Shown here in pieces: positions 8,450-18,057 of a DNA stretch of 64,000 bases. Under the pieces are notes generated by a model, which searched no databases, was not told where the DNA came from, and saw only the letters and a program-made list of their open reading frames with translations. A program made the position numbers and the translations under genes. Location: positions 5,496 through 69,495 of the forward strand of contig NZ_JBDVNC010000003.1 in assembly GCF_039969785.1 (NCBI RefSeq), written 5' to 3'. How positions within the stretch are numbered: position 1 is the stretch's first letter; every line of letters begins with the position of its first letter. Origin of the DNA: Shimia sp039969785 (GTDB lineage: Bacteria; Pseudomonadota; Alphaproteobacteria; Rhodobacterales; Rhodobacteraceae).

Positions 8450-10407
8450 GTGTCCGCCTTTGTTTGTGGTGCAGGCTGAGGAGCCTCTTGCGGAGCGATC
8501 CCAAAGAGTGTTCGCGGCGCGGCGTGGCGGGTCAGTTCCTCGCGCCAGAACTCGGCACCTGCCACCTCTTGCATCCGGGCCGCGTAATGTGCGCGCAGAT
8601 CGTCGAACCCGTCCTGGAAGCGCGCCAGCTCCCGGGCTAGGGCGGCGGTAGCCGTCACGGTTTCGGAGAGAATTGCGGCCTCTTGGGGATCATAGACCCG
8701 ATAGCGGTCCGTATGCGGATTATGCAGTAAGACGCGGGCGACGGTGTCCTGCTTGGGCCCGCCCGGGTAGAGAAAAGACGTCTCGACAGCACTTTCACCC
8801 CGGCGTGCGGCGCTGGCGCGGATATCGGCGCGCACCTCGTCGGGGACATAATCGAAGGCCCCGTCATAGGTTCTGAATTCTCCCAACCGAGTGACATAGT
8901 GCTGGGCAAATTCATGTTCGAGCAGCAGATGGTCGTTCAGGTCCCTGAGGACATCGGCATAAAGCCGCAGCCCCGGTGCATCACTGATCGCAGCATGTGC
9001 CAAGAGGCGCTGCTTGAAGAAGCGAACAAAGCTGGTCTGGACCTCGGCCCCATAGCGCATATTGATGATCACCCCATGGGCGATGGACATGTATTCCTGC
9101 CCGTAGGAATGGGCAGGTTCATGCCAGGCCCAGAGGTTAGGGTTAGAGAGGCATTTGCCCCCTGCCGCCCCGTGACGCAGACTGTATTCAATGTCATCGC
9201 CGCGCAGGAAAAAGGCGGATGGATAGCCGAGCGCGCGGAAGCGGGCATGAGAGAGCCCGAAGAAGATGAAGGTGCTGTACTCTGGATAATGCAACCCAGT
9301 TAGCTTGTCTGCCTGATCCGGGTCGTCCATGCGCCCGCCGTGGCGCAACAGGCGCGGGGCAATGGCCGTGCGCGCACCGGTGCGATCCGCGTCCAGGAAC
9401 CGCCCCCAGAAGGCGCCGTCTTCCCAGATCTTGCGCGGGGCGCTCTTCATGCTGACGGGCAAGGTGAAGATGACATCATCGGTGCGGAACAGCGTTGTCG
9501 CCCAATGACGGCGCAGACTTTCCAGCGATATCTGCAGATCGTCATCCAGAAGCAGCAATTCGTCAATGTCCTGCTCGCTCTTTTTGAGGGCATCTTCAAG
9601 TAGCAGCAGGGACTGGCTCATGTTGCCACCGCCCCCCATATTGGCCCCGCTCAGCACATGCACGTGCAGGTGGTCAAAACCGGCCAGCGCGCTATAGCTG
9701 TCCTCATCCACATCCCCCGTCGTGTCCAGCACCAAGAAGAAGATGTTGCGCAGGGCGCGCCTATATCCAGCGCTCAGATGGCTTTGCGCATCAAAGCGCG
9801 TGAGTAGCTCGATGATATCGTTGGTACGTCCGAAAGTGCGCATGATCACCACCATGCGTCCGCCCACATCGCGCGGGGCGTTCAGGCTGAGCGCCATGTC
9901 ATGTAGTACACAGTCATCCCCCAGCGCTTCGAGTTCCCAGGAGAGGCGCGCCTGTTTGTCCAGATCATGCTCGATGTCGATATGGCAGCAGGCCGCGGGC
10001 AGCGTGTCATGTTCGGGGCGGTTGTTTTCGACAAGCCCTGTGTCAAGCTCTTCGGGGGTTTCCCCGGGAGTATGCGTGTGCAGGCGGTAGGCAAAGGCGC
10101 CCGAGACACTGAAATGCAGCCCAATCTGGCGGGCCGCGCTGTGATTGCGTAACGTGGCAGGAAACAGCATGTTGCGCAGGGCCGCGCTCGAGAGGCTCTG
10201 GCCTCGCAGGAAGGGGGTATCCGCCTCGGCGCCGGGGACCAGATGATCGACCAGATCGGTGTTGAAAAACAGATCCGCCAAGCGGGAATGCGATCTTGCG
10301 GGGCGGTCCAGGCCAAAGGCGGCAATATCTTCACCAACCGTGATGGGCAGCGTTTGTTCGGCCCAGGCGCGCAGATCCGAAGAAAGATGAGTTATGGCGC
10401 TATGCAT
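8446..10407 (-). CDS. GlfT2-like glycosyltransferase (GT2 fold)
   Basis: A 653-residue cytoplasmic glycosyltransferase resembling galactofuranosyltransferase GlfT2. A variable N-terminal beta-rich domain (about 1-180) precedes the GT-A core beginning 'RMVVIMRTFGRTNDIIEL'. The nucleotide-sugar/metal site is 'LLLLDDDLQISLESLRRHW' (DDD, about residue 290), and 'FFLRGDDIEYSLRH' further on matches the acidic pair used as catalytic base region in GlfT2-type enzymes. Known relatives use UDP-galactofuranose. No UDP-galactopyranose mutase is in the window, so the donor here is inferred by resemblance only. The gene is the first of a minus-strand pair with the 162-residue protein. Confidence 0.75.
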   Translation of the reverse strand: MHSAITHLSSDLRAWAEQTLPITVGEDIAAFGLDRPARSHSRLADLFFNTDLVDHLVPGAEADTPFLRGQSLSSAALRNMLFPATLRNHSAARQIGLHFSVSGAFAYRLHTHTPGETPEELDTGLVENNRPEHDTLPAACCHIDIEHDLDKQARLSWELEALGDDCVLHDMALSLNAPRDVGGRMVVIMRTFGRTNDIIELLTRFDAQSHLSAGYRRALRNIFFLVLDTTGDVDEDSYSALAGFDHLHVHVLSGANMGGGGNMSQSLLLLEDALKKSEQDIDELLLLDDDLQISLESLRRHWATTLFRTDDVIFTLPVSMKSAPRKIWEDGAFWGRFLDADRTGARTAIAPRLLRHGGRMDDPDQADKLTGLHYPEYSTFIFFGLSHARFRALGYPSAFFLRGDDIEYSLRHGAAGGKCLSNPNLWAWHEPAHSYGQEYMSIAHGVIINMRYGAEVQTSFVRFFKQRLLAHAAISDAPGLRLYADVLRDLNDHLLLEHEFAQHYVTRLGEFRTYDGAFDYVPDEVRADIRASAARRGESAVETSFLYPGGPKQDTVARVLLHNPHTDRYRVYDPQEAAILSETVTATAALARELARFQDGFDDLRAHYAARMQEVAGAEFWREELTRHAAPRTLFGIAPQEAPQPAPQTKADT

Positions 10408-10718
10408 TGTCGTCCTGTCAAAAATCGGTGTTTTGCAGTCACATCTCCCGAGGACCCCCTGCAGGCCCCCTGCGATGTCCTTGGGTTGAGTATCATCAGG
10501 GGTTTGAGAATGGCAACCTGAGAAAGATTAGACAAGGCTGTGCGTAAAGGATACGCAATCGGGGCCGGACATCGGGTTTTACAGAAAGGCTGTGATAATT
10601 CGCGTTGGATTCCTCGCAAAAGATCGGCTAGGACTGTCTCAGCATTTGTCACCTTACGCTACACCCACAGGTGACGCCGGATTTATAGAGACGATTTAAA
10701 ATATAGGGCATTAGCCAC
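10408..10718. other. Divergent intergenic region
   Basis: About 310 bases separate the minus-strand glycosyltransferase from the plus-strand sulfotransferase-like gene at 10719. Both must be promoted from here. The part before 10719 is A+T richer (around 10685-10710). I cannot name a specific promoter and see no gene. Confidence 0.4.
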
Positions 10719-11600
10719 ATGGCGACCATCAGGCTCTACCTCGGGGCACACAAGACGGCCACAACCCACCTGCAAGGTATCTTAATGGCGAATCGACCCC
10801 AGCTGCTTGAGCAGGGGGTGGCGCTTTCGGCGCCGCAGGACATTCGCAAAGAATGGTTGCCCAACCTGTTCACGGCACAAAAGGCCCTGCTTACCACAGG
10901 GGCAATTCCCGACGAGATTGCCACCCCGCTCCGGGATTTGCAGCCCGAAAGCAGCGACTGGATACTGACCGAAGAGAACATCATCGGCATTCCTTACGAA
11001 CTGTCGCGCATTTCTGGCATCTATCCGATGGCAGGCAAGCGCATGGCAACGCTCAAGGCGCTGTTTCCCGAAGCGCGATTCGAGTTTTATTTCTCGGTCC
11101 GTTCTTATGACAGTTTTTACCGCTCGATGTATTCCGAGGTGGTGCGCAACCGCGGCTTCATGACGTTTGAGGAATTTTACGACCCGGAACGCTTTGCGAG
11201 CAATTCATGGGTACTGATGCTTGCCGAGATCACGCGTCATATTCCGGCTGAGAATATTGTCCTGTGGAAATTCGAGGATTTCCGCAAGGTACAATCCCAG
11301 GCCCTGACGCGCCTCAGCGGATGCGATGATGTGGAGGCTATGACCGCGCGCTATGCGCCCGAGACAACCCGCCCGTCGCTGTCGCAGAAAACTCTGGATG
11401 TCCTGGGCGATCTGGCCCCGGCCATCGGCGCCCCCGAAGCGCTGCGGCTGACCGAGCGGATCAACCGCCACTATGCGGTGGCCGATGGCCATGCGCCGTT
11501 GAATGTCTTTGACGAGGCCACGACGGCCCGGCTTAAGGCGCAATATGAGGCGGACATAGCGCAAATTCATGAAACTTATCCGTCAATTACGTTTCTTTAA
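10719..11600 (+). CDS. Sulfotransferase-like P-loop protein
   Basis: A 293-residue protein whose N-terminus 'MATIRLYLGAHKTATTHLQ' is the variant PAPS-binding loop (LGAHKTATT at 8-16). 'ARFEFYFSVRSYDSFYRSMY', about 125 residues in, occupies the position of the 3'-phosphate-binding Arg/Ser. It belongs to the same subgroup as the genes at 5764, 19378 and 20406. No signal peptide or membrane segment is seen. The gene at 11633 follows 32 bases later on the same strand, so a shared transcript is likely. The role is inferred as transfer of sulfate to a cell-surface sugar. Confidence 0.75.
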   Translation: MATIRLYLGAHKTATTHLQGILMANRPQLLEQGVALSAPQDIRKEWLPNLFTAQKALLTTGAIPDEIATPLRDLQPESSDWILTEENIIGIPYELSRISGIYPMAGKRMATLKALFPEARFEFYFSVRSYDSFYRSMYSEVVRNRGFMTFEEFYDPERFASNSWVLMLAEITRHIPAENIVLWKFEDFRKVQSQALTRLSGCDDVEAMTARYAPETTRPSLSQKTLDVLGDLAPAIGAPEALRLTERINRHYAVADGHAPLNVFDEATTARLKAQYEADIAQIHETYPSITFL

Positions 11601-11632
11601 TCTGGGCTGTCCGAATACTGAAAGATGATCAC

Positions 11633-12316
11633 ATGACCAAAACGTGCCTTTTGCATATTGGGAAAACAGGCGGGACCTACCTGAAGTCAGTAATTGCACA
11701 TAACCAAGAAAATTTGCCGAATGATGTAGAGATTCTATCTCACTATGATACAATCTTTTCCACGGTAAAGAAGTTTGGCCGGGCGCGCAAAATTGGCTTT
11801 GTTTTCCGAGAGCCCGAGAAACGCTTTATCTCTGGCTTTCAAAGCAGAATTCGCCAAGGGCGCCCAACTTATAATAGCCCATGGACTGCAGAAGAAGGGG
11901 TTGCGTTTCATTGGTTTGCTACACCAAATGATCTTGCGGAGGCGTTAGGGTCAAAAGATGAGCGCATGAAGTCAGCAGCAATTTTCGCCATGCATAACAT
12001 CCGTCACATAAAATTTGGATATAAACATTTCCTTGGTGGCAAAGCGCGTCTCGCGAGAGAGGTCGAAAAAGGAAAGATGCAACTTTGTGTCGAATTGGAA
12101 AACGTGGATGAAAATTTGCCTGAGATCATGCAAAGTATTGGATTTAAGAAATTCTCGCTCCCCAAAAAGCCTGTGCGCCACAACGTCAGACTCGCTCAAG
12201 TTACCCAACTTTCAGAAATAGGCAGAGCGAATCTTCATTCATATTGGGCCGAAGAATTTGAAATATATGAGTTTTGCAAACAGATAGCAACTATCCACGC
12301 CCAACCTAATCTTTAA
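11633..12316 (+). CDS. Small sulfotransferase family protein (Sulfotransfer_2-like)
   Basis: A 227-residue protein beginning 'MTKTCLLHIGKTGGTYLKS', the 'HIGKTGGT' loop typical of Sulfotransfer_2/heparan-sulfate-2-O-type enzymes. 'KIGFVFREPEKRFISGFQSR' is the conserved 3'-phosphate-binding segment, with the Arg and the Ser. The codon use is visibly A+T-richer than in its neighbours (many AAA, TTT, GAA codons), suggesting a separate acquisition. It ends with an unusual poorly conserved tail. It is probably cotranscribed with the gene at 10719. Confidence 0.78.
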   Translation: MTKTCLLHIGKTGGTYLKSVIAHNQENLPNDVEILSHYDTIFSTVKKFGRARKIGFVFREPEKRFISGFQSRIRQGRPTYNSPWTAEEGVAFHWFATPNDLAEALGSKDERMKSAAIFAMHNIRHIKFGYKHFLGGKARLAREVEKGKMQLCVELENVDENLPEIMQSIGFKKFSLPKKPVRHNVRLAQVTQLSEIGRANLHSYWAEEFEIYEFCKQIATIHAQPNL

Positions 12317-12391
12317 TATAGATACTTAGAAATCATCGTTCTCTTACAATGGAGGGCGGTAATTATAGCATCTAAGAAATGGAGCACACAA

Positions 12392-12517
12392 ATGAAATTA
12401 GACTATAAAAACAAGCTGGTATTTCTACACACTTCCGAAGTTGCTTCGATACGCTGGGATAAAACTTTTGAAACCGACCCGTCTACAGGTGCGGTGAATC
12501 TGCCCTGTTCAAGCTAA
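12392..12517 (+). CDS. Small 41-residue ORF with strong ribosome-binding site
   Basis: ATG 12392 is preceded by GGAG at 12381-12384 with a 7-base spacer, one of the better Shine-Dalgarno sites in this part of the window. The frame encodes 41 residues, beginning 'MKLDYKNKLVFLHTSEV' and ending 'GAVNLPCSS', and closes with TAA 10 bases before the ATG of the beta-helix gene, which itself lacks a clear ribosome-binding site. It may be a small protein, a translational leader for the next gene, or the displaced N-terminus of that protein. No family is recognised. Confidence 0.4.
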   Translation: MKLDYKNKLVFLHTSEVASIRWDKTFETDPSTGAVNLPCSS

Positions 12518-12526
12518 ATAAAACCC

Positions 12527-13939
12527 ATGCAAGCACTAGCTCAGAACCTCGTCGAAATTTTTGCCACCGAGGCCCATGATTACGGGCGCATTCATGATGT
12601 GGTCGAAGCCGGGTTCCTGGCCTCGCAGGAAGGCTGTAGCGTTGGCTACAACGTCAAACCCGGCTCGGTTTATACCATTGACCTTCAAGGCGAGACTTTT
12701 GTCTTAGATCGTCCGCTTAAAATTCGCAAAGCTCAGCTCATCCATATCCGCAATGGCACGCTTGTGGCCGGGCCGACTTTCCCTAAAGGCGAGTTTCTGA
12801 TCGATGTGTTCAATGGCACAGGTCTGGTGTTCCAGAACCTTTTCTTGGAATGCAGTAAACGTGCCAATGGCATCACGCTTGCAGATTTCTTCCGCGTGCG
12901 GATCGAGGATTGCCACATCATCCACCAGCGCGACTATGGCATCTATTCCGCGCCACAGGGCAACAATCACGAGCTGGAAGTGATGAAGTGCCATATCTCG
13001 GAATACCTTTATTGGGATGGGCATCCGGGCAAGGCCTCAAGCTATGGCATCATCCCGCCATTTGACGTGGATGAAAATCGCCAATCCGTCGGGGTGTATT
13101 TGGGCCAGGCCGACAACGTGGTAGCAGATTGCAACATCAACCTGTGTCGCACCGGCATCTATTGTGGGATGCGGGCTAACCGCATCCAAGGCAACCACAT
13201 CACCGGAGGGGGCAGTCTAGACCTTGATATTTTCAAGGGTATCGAGCTGGATAACTTTCACAAATCTTCGGCCATCATCAATAACAACTACATTGATAAC
13301 TGCACGCTTTGGATCAATTGCGACGATCATCCCCGCCTGAACCAGCGCAACTACCTGCATGTGACCTCGAACCTGTTTTATCGGGGCTACAACCATCCCA
13401 GCGACGGGCGCACTTATAGCCATATCGTGGTAAACCCACTCAAGCCGGGGTCGTTCTTGGGCAATGTGCATGTGACAAATAATCTGTTTTACAATCAGGA
13501 TGAAAATCTGGAAGCTATCAAACCGCGTGTTCTGGAACCGATCCGCGTACACAGCCGCACCGATTCCGAAACCGGGGAACATCTCGACCTCAACCATGCA
13601 GGAATTTTGAACTTCCGGATGGAATCCAACCAGTTTACCAACCGCTTCCCTACATTTGTCAAACCTATGGGCACCACGGTGACCAAACGGGTTGAAGCCA
13701 CGCCAGATAAGCACCTTTACACGGTGCCTTTCAAACGAGAAATCCCAGTGGGTATCCTGCGTGATGCAGAGGCGCGGATAAGCACCATGTCCGACGGTCA
13801 AGCGGCCCAACCCATTGTCCGCCGGCTTTTGCCCCACGCGGTCGAAGTGGAACTGCCCGAACCTTTTGCCGGAACGATTTCGGTCACGGCCAGCGCGATT
13901 AGCGAGCCGGTCGGGCGGTTCTCCTACATTGTAAAGTGA
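12527..13939 (+). CDS. Right-handed parallel beta-helix protein
   Basis: A 470-residue protein with pectin-lyase-like beta-helix periodicity over about residues 50-330. Short strands are separated by Asn/Gly turns, for example 'IRNGTLVAGPTFPKGEF', 'FQNLFLECSKRANGITL', 'IEDCHIIHQRDYGIYS' and 'VVADCNINLCRTGIYCG'. Such folds occur in polysaccharide lyases, epimerases and phage tail spikes. I cannot identify catalytic residues, so lyase activity is not claimed. No signal peptide is visible. Its place among sulfotransferases and glycosyltransferases suggests it acts on or binds the same glycan. The start at ATG 12527 has no good ribosome-binding site. Confidence 0.65.
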   Translation: MQALAQNLVEIFATEAHDYGRIHDVVEAGFLASQEGCSVGYNVKPGSVYTIDLQGETFVLDRPLKIRKAQLIHIRNGTLVAGPTFPKGEFLIDVFNGTGLVFQNLFLECSKRANGITLADFFRVRIEDCHIIHQRDYGIYSAPQGNNHELEVMKCHISEYLYWDGHPGKASSYGIIPPFDVDENRQSVGVYLGQADNVVADCNINLCRTGIYCGMRANRIQGNHITGGGSLDLDIFKGIELDNFHKSSAIINNNYIDNCTLWINCDDHPRLNQRNYLHVTSNLFYRGYNHPSDGRTYSHIVVNPLKPGSFLGNVHVTNNLFYNQDENLEAIKPRVLEPIRVHSRTDSETGEHLDLNHAGILNFRMESNQFTNRFPTFVKPMGTTVTKRVEATPDKHLYTVPFKREIPVGILRDAEARISTMSDGQAAQPIVRRLLPHAVEVELPEPFAGTISVTASAISEPVGRFSYIVK

Positions 13940-14035
13940 GCTGGGATGTGTTGTTTTTTGTGCCACCAGTAACCGCTCGGGTATGCGCATGCACTTTTCG
14001 TGGACTGGGAGAACTAAACTGATAGGCACTAAAAT

Positions 14036-14803
14036 ATGAGCACTCCTTTTGTCATCTGGACGATGCGGCGCACCGGCGGCACAACCCTGACAGACCTGTT
14101 GATGACGCTTTCGGAATATCCCAAAGTCGAGCATGAACCCTTTAACGAAGACCGGATCTTCGGGCCTATCTCGATTGAGTGGTACGCACACAAGGAACCT
14201 GCCCGCACCGTAGGCGCGCTGGAAACGGCGGTGCGCGCGCATCCGCTGATCAAGCATTGTTTTGAAATCCACGGACTCCGCTTTAACAACTTGTTGCTCA
14301 GGAACTTGAACCGGCTTGGCTATCGCCAGATCATTCTCAGACGGGAAGACGAGGTGGCGCGCATCCTGTCGCTACAGCTGGCCGAGGCCACCGGGGTCTG
14401 GGGCAAGATGGGGTCGGAGCGTGGTTATGCCTATTTCCGCGAAGAGGGGGCTCCAGAACTACGTTTTGATATAGCTGCCGCGCAAGCGCATCTGGAGCAT
14501 TGCTTCAAACGCTGGACATGGCTGGAGCAGAAGATGCTGGACGTTGGCATCACGCCTTTCCAACTGCGCTTTGAAGATCTCTACGGGGATCTTGAGCGGG
14601 GTAAAGAGACGGTGCGCAAGGTGTTTGACCATATCGACATCCCGCCGGACAGCTTTGAGGAGCATAAACAAACCATCGAGAACGCGCTGCGCTACAAAGG
14701 CCAAAATTCGGGCAGTGTGATGTCGCTGGTCAAAAACATCGACGAAGCGCAGGCCCGCTTGCAAAATCGCCTTGATATACTGAACGCCCGCCCAGCATCG
14801 TGA
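14036..14803 (+). CDS. Sulfotransferase (Stf0-like)
   Basis: A 255-residue protein starting 'MSTPFVIWTMRRTGGTTLT', a PAPS-binding loop of the Stf0/trehalose-2-sulfotransferase type (MRRTGGTTL). 'GYRQIILRREDEVARILSLQ' matches the 3'-phosphate-binding region, and the C-terminal 'FQLRFEDLYGDLERGKETV' is the family's conserved RxEDLY segment. It is cytoplasmic by sequence. The 1040-residue glycosyltransferase gene follows 84 bases later on the same strand. Mycobacterial Stf0 sulfates trehalose; the acceptor here is unknown and may be another sugar. Confidence 0.8.
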   Translation: MSTPFVIWTMRRTGGTTLTDLLMTLSEYPKVEHEPFNEDRIFGPISIEWYAHKEPARTVGALETAVRAHPLIKHCFEIHGLRFNNLLLRNLNRLGYRQIILRREDEVARILSLQLAEATGVWGKMGSERGYAYFREEGAPELRFDIAAAQAHLEHCFKRWTWLEQKMLDVGITPFQLRFEDLYGDLERGKETVRKVFDHIDIPPDSFEEHKQTIENALRYKGQNSGSVMSLVKNIDEAQARLQNRLDILNARPAS

Positions 14804-14887
14804 CACTCATAACTTCAACGCTGCCCCGGTGGCATAAACATCATATTTAACCGATATTTTTCGTGTCATTGGACACCAGGAGTTAAG

Positions 14888-17800
14888 ATGAACGCCTTAT
14901 TGCGCCGTAATATCGCCCCATCATTTTCGTTCAGGATCGATTGTCCCGAGCAAACCGCCCAGCTTGCCTTGCGTGGGGAAGCGTTCGATTTCGAGCTGAC
15001 CTTTTTCAAACAACATCTACGCTTTAGCCTGGGCGAGACACACGCGGCGCATGATCGCCAGTTTGAAGTCGGATTGGTGCCGGCGGCGTCATACGAAGAG
15101 TATCACCTGTCCTTTGAGCGCAACGTGGCCGGCGTGGCGCTTCTGGTGCTGAGACGACACAATACGCTTTTGTTTTCGCTGGAATGTTCCTTTGGGTTCG
15201 ATCGCAGTTTTACGCTTGAAACCAACAATGTGACATTGACGTGGATGCAGCGGCGCGAGAACGTATTCTCTGGGTTGGTCTCTGCGCCGGACAATCGCAA
15301 CAACCTGGTTCTGGTCCATGCCGCAGAGGGATATAGACGCAGTATTTGCGGGGCGCTGGAAGAAAACATGCCCTATACCACACATGTGCGCATTCTGGTG
15401 GAGACGGATGAAGACGAAGATGCGTTACAGGGCCCGACTATCCCACGAGACGGGCTCATTGAGCACATCCGGACCCGTTTCGGCAGCGCCATCGCCAATG
15501 TCTCGTTGGTGGCGATCACCAATCCCGAAAGCATGGACCCTGACGAGATTGCCTCAGTCATCAACCAATGTGCGGTGAGTACAACTCAGATGTTCCTGGG
15601 TGGGGTGGTTCAGAAGATGCCCGTCGAGGAGCTCTCTGGGCTGAGTGACACATCGGTCCCGCAACTGGTAAGCAATCATACTACACAGCCGGTGATCGCC
15701 TTTGCCGCAGACAGCTGGAGCGAGACCGTGCCGGAAAACCTGCGCGGCGGGTTTCAGCGCTATGTGCCCGAAACGCTCAAGACGATCCGCCCCGGGATGA
15801 GTGCGCGTGCCGCCTTGCCCCGTTACCGGATCGATAGTGCCCTGTGGGCGGTCAACCGGTTTTGGTTCTTGGACAAATGGATCGCCCCTGCCGAGGGATC
15901 CTTCAACATATCCTGGGTTCTGCAAACGGTGTTTGCCCGGAACGGAGCGCATCCCTCGGACGTGCTCAACCTGCTACGCTCAACCTGTGAGAGGTGCAAG
16001 GCCGAAAACATCCGGGTCCTTGGGTGCCAGCTGATCGGGGCGGAAAAACCGACCTATCTGCTGATAGATGTAACCCTGATGGAGCTGGCCTGTGATGCCA
16101 GCTATGCGCGCAGCCGCCGCCCACTGGAAACCTATTTAGCTGCAATCGACTACAAGGCATGTGTGACTCAGACAATTGAGACCGACACCATGCAGATCAC
16201 TCTGCTACACATGAAAAGGGAGCATGGGAGTACAGAGGACGCGGCACTTGCAGAGCTTCTGGAGGCGACACGTGAAGCACTTGAGGCCAGCACCGAGAAC
16301 AGTGTGGTTTCCCAACCTGCGGAAAGCTATCTCACAGCCGTGCATGATGCAGTATCTGTTGCCTCCCTGATCAACGCTGTTGCGACGGATCAGGCCAGCG
16401 ACGTGGCCCCTGAAACCTTGTTGCGGTTCCTGAAAACACACCCGCAATTGACAGTGTTATTGCTGCGGCATGTGTTGATGCTTGCACCGCCCAGCAAGAT
16501 CAGCGGATACATGGCCGCGTTTGGATCGTCGGAACTCAATCTGAGTGAAGAAGATGAAAAAGACCTTCTGAAACTGTTGATCGAAACCCGGTTGTTCCCG
16601 GTGTCGGACGAGAAACTGTGGACCAACCTGCCCGAGCAGCCTTATGGTGATCGTCGCTGGGCGGCGTTGCAATTACTGGAACAGCTGCCCACCGCAGATT
16701 ACAAGGCGCGGGCCCCCGGTGTGCTGAAACAGCTTGACCTCGCCGAAGAAGATCTGACCTTCAACCAGGTGCTGGCGCTTCTCAAGGAAGGCAATCTGGA
16801 ACTGGCCGTGGCGCGGGGTTGCGAGGCGGTTCTGCGGGGCAAGCTGCGCCCCGAGAATGAACGCGATATGTTGGCGATTGCTTTGCTGGCCGAGGACTTT
16901 AACACTGCTAAGGCCATCGAGGACGCGCTGGCCGAGCCACTTTCGGAGCTGGACATTGCTTATCGCGATGGGGTTGTGGCTGCACGCAAAGGCAAGTTTT
17001 CGACCAAGAAGCGCCAGCGCTGTACCAAAGACATTCTGGCGCTGGACGAGGAATTCGTCGATCTGCGCATACGCGGGCGTAAATACGAAACCATCGCGGA
17101 ATTTGCTTCCGAGCCTGATCCCGAGCGGGACGTGATCTGTGTGATCACAGCCAAAAACGAGGAATCCCGCCTGCGCGAAACTCTGGCTCATCACCATGCC
17201 ATCGGGCTGCGCCACTTTATCCTGATCGATAACATGTCCAGCGATGGGACGCTGGACATCGCGCGCGACTATGGCGCCAAGATCATCCAGACTGCTGAAT
17301 CTTACAAGGAAAGCCGTTATGGCATGGCTTGGGTGAACGATGTGCTGGACGCGTATTGCACGGGGTTCTGGTCCCTCGTGGTGGATGCGGACGAGATGTT
17401 TATCTTCCCCGAGGCGGAAACCCGCTCGATCCAGGACTTCACCGCCATGCTGGACGCAGAAGGCTACGATGCCTTTGGCTGTGCCTTACTCGATATGTAC
17501 CCGGAGGCGCCGATCAGCAGCTTCAAGGACGTGCCGCGCGGGGAACTGAGATCACTCTATCGCTATTTCGACGGCCAGAACGCTGCCTTCTGGCCACGCT
17601 TGCGCAGTCCGCTTCTAGGGCTGTCGGGCGGGGTGCGTGACCGTGCATTCCGCATGGGACGCTTTGCCCACCTGGCCCCGATCGCGCAGACCAAAACACC
17701 ACTTGTGAAATGGGCGGCGGGAATGAAATACCTCACCTCGACCCATGACATCACACCGGTGCGCTCGCCGGTCTTCTTCGGGGCGCTGGAGCATTACAAG

Positions 17801-18010
17801 TACACGCCCGACTTTGTGGAGCGCGCCAAGCGCGAGGTGATCCGCAAGGAACATTGGGGCGGGGGATCGGAATATACAGCCTATGCCACGGTGCTTGAGG
17901 CGGACCCCGACATGTCCTTTATCGACGCGCGCTTCAGCCACGAACGTGAAAAATCCACCCAACTGATCCAGACGGTTTGCCCGTTCCCCTGGCCCGAGGA
18001 GATGTTGTAG
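14888..18010 (+). CDS. Large protein with C-terminal GT2-type glycosyltransferase
   Basis: A 1040-residue protein. The last 290 residues are a glycosyltransferase of the Glyco_tranf_2_4 kind: 'VICVITAKNEESRLRETLAH' (about residue 750), 'FILIDNMSSDGTLDIARDYG' and the metal/nucleotide site 'SLVVDADEMFIF' (DAD at about 833). The preceding 740 residues have no recognised domain. Residues 1-120 look beta-rich and roughly 500-740 look helical, with Leu-rich segments that might be TPR-like. No membrane segment is seen. ATG 14888 is preceded by 'ccaggagtta', a good ribosome-binding site. It could be a processive or scaffolded enzyme of the surface-glycan pathway. Donor and acceptor are unknown. Confidence 0.75.
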   Translation: MNALLRRNIAPSFSFRIDCPEQTAQLALRGEAFDFELTFFKQHLRFSLGETHAAHDRQFEVGLVPAASYEEYHLSFERNVAGVALLVLRRHNTLLFSLECSFGFDRSFTLETNNVTLTWMQRRENVFSGLVSAPDNRNNLVLVHAAEGYRRSICGALEENMPYTTHVRILVETDEDEDALQGPTIPRDGLIEHIRTRFGSAIANVSLVAITNPESMDPDEIASVINQCAVSTTQMFLGGVVQKMPVEELSGLSDTSVPQLVSNHTTQPVIAFAADSWSETVPENLRGGFQRYVPETLKTIRPGMSARAALPRYRIDSALWAVNRFWFLDKWIAPAEGSFNISWVLQTVFARNGAHPSDVLNLLRSTCERCKAENIRVLGCQLIGAEKPTYLLIDVTLMELACDASYARSRRPLETYLAAIDYKACVTQTIETDTMQITLLHMKREHGSTEDAALAELLEATREALEASTENSVVSQPAESYLTAVHDAVSVASLINAVATDQASDVAPETLLRFLKTHPQLTVLLLRHVLMLAPPSKISGYMAAFGSSELNLSEEDEKDLLKLLIETRLFPVSDEKLWTNLPEQPYGDRRWAALQLLEQLPTADYKARAPGVLKQLDLAEEDLTFNQVLALLKEGNLELAVARGCEAVLRGKLRPENERDMLAIALLAEDFNTAKAIEDALAEPLSELDIAYRDGVVAARKGKFSTKKRQRCTKDILALDEEFVDLRIRGRKYETIAEFASEPDPERDVICVITAKNEESRLRETLAHHHAIGLRHFILIDNMSSDGTLDIARDYGAKIIQTAESYKESRYGMAWVNDVLDAYCTGFWSLVVDADEMFIFPEAETRSIQDFTAMLDAEGYDAFGCALLDMYPEAPISSFKDVPRGELRSLYRYFDGQNAAFWPRLRSPLLGLSGGVRDRAFRMGRFAHLAPIAQTKTPLVKWAAGMKYLTSTHDITPVRSPVFFGALEHYKYTPDFVERAKREVIRKEHWGGGSEYTAYATVLEADPDMSFIDARFSHEREKSTQLIQTVCPFPWPEEML

Positions 18011-18057
18011 GCGGCAGACAGAAAGGGATCTGATGCCGGAGGGGGCAGAATTCTACG

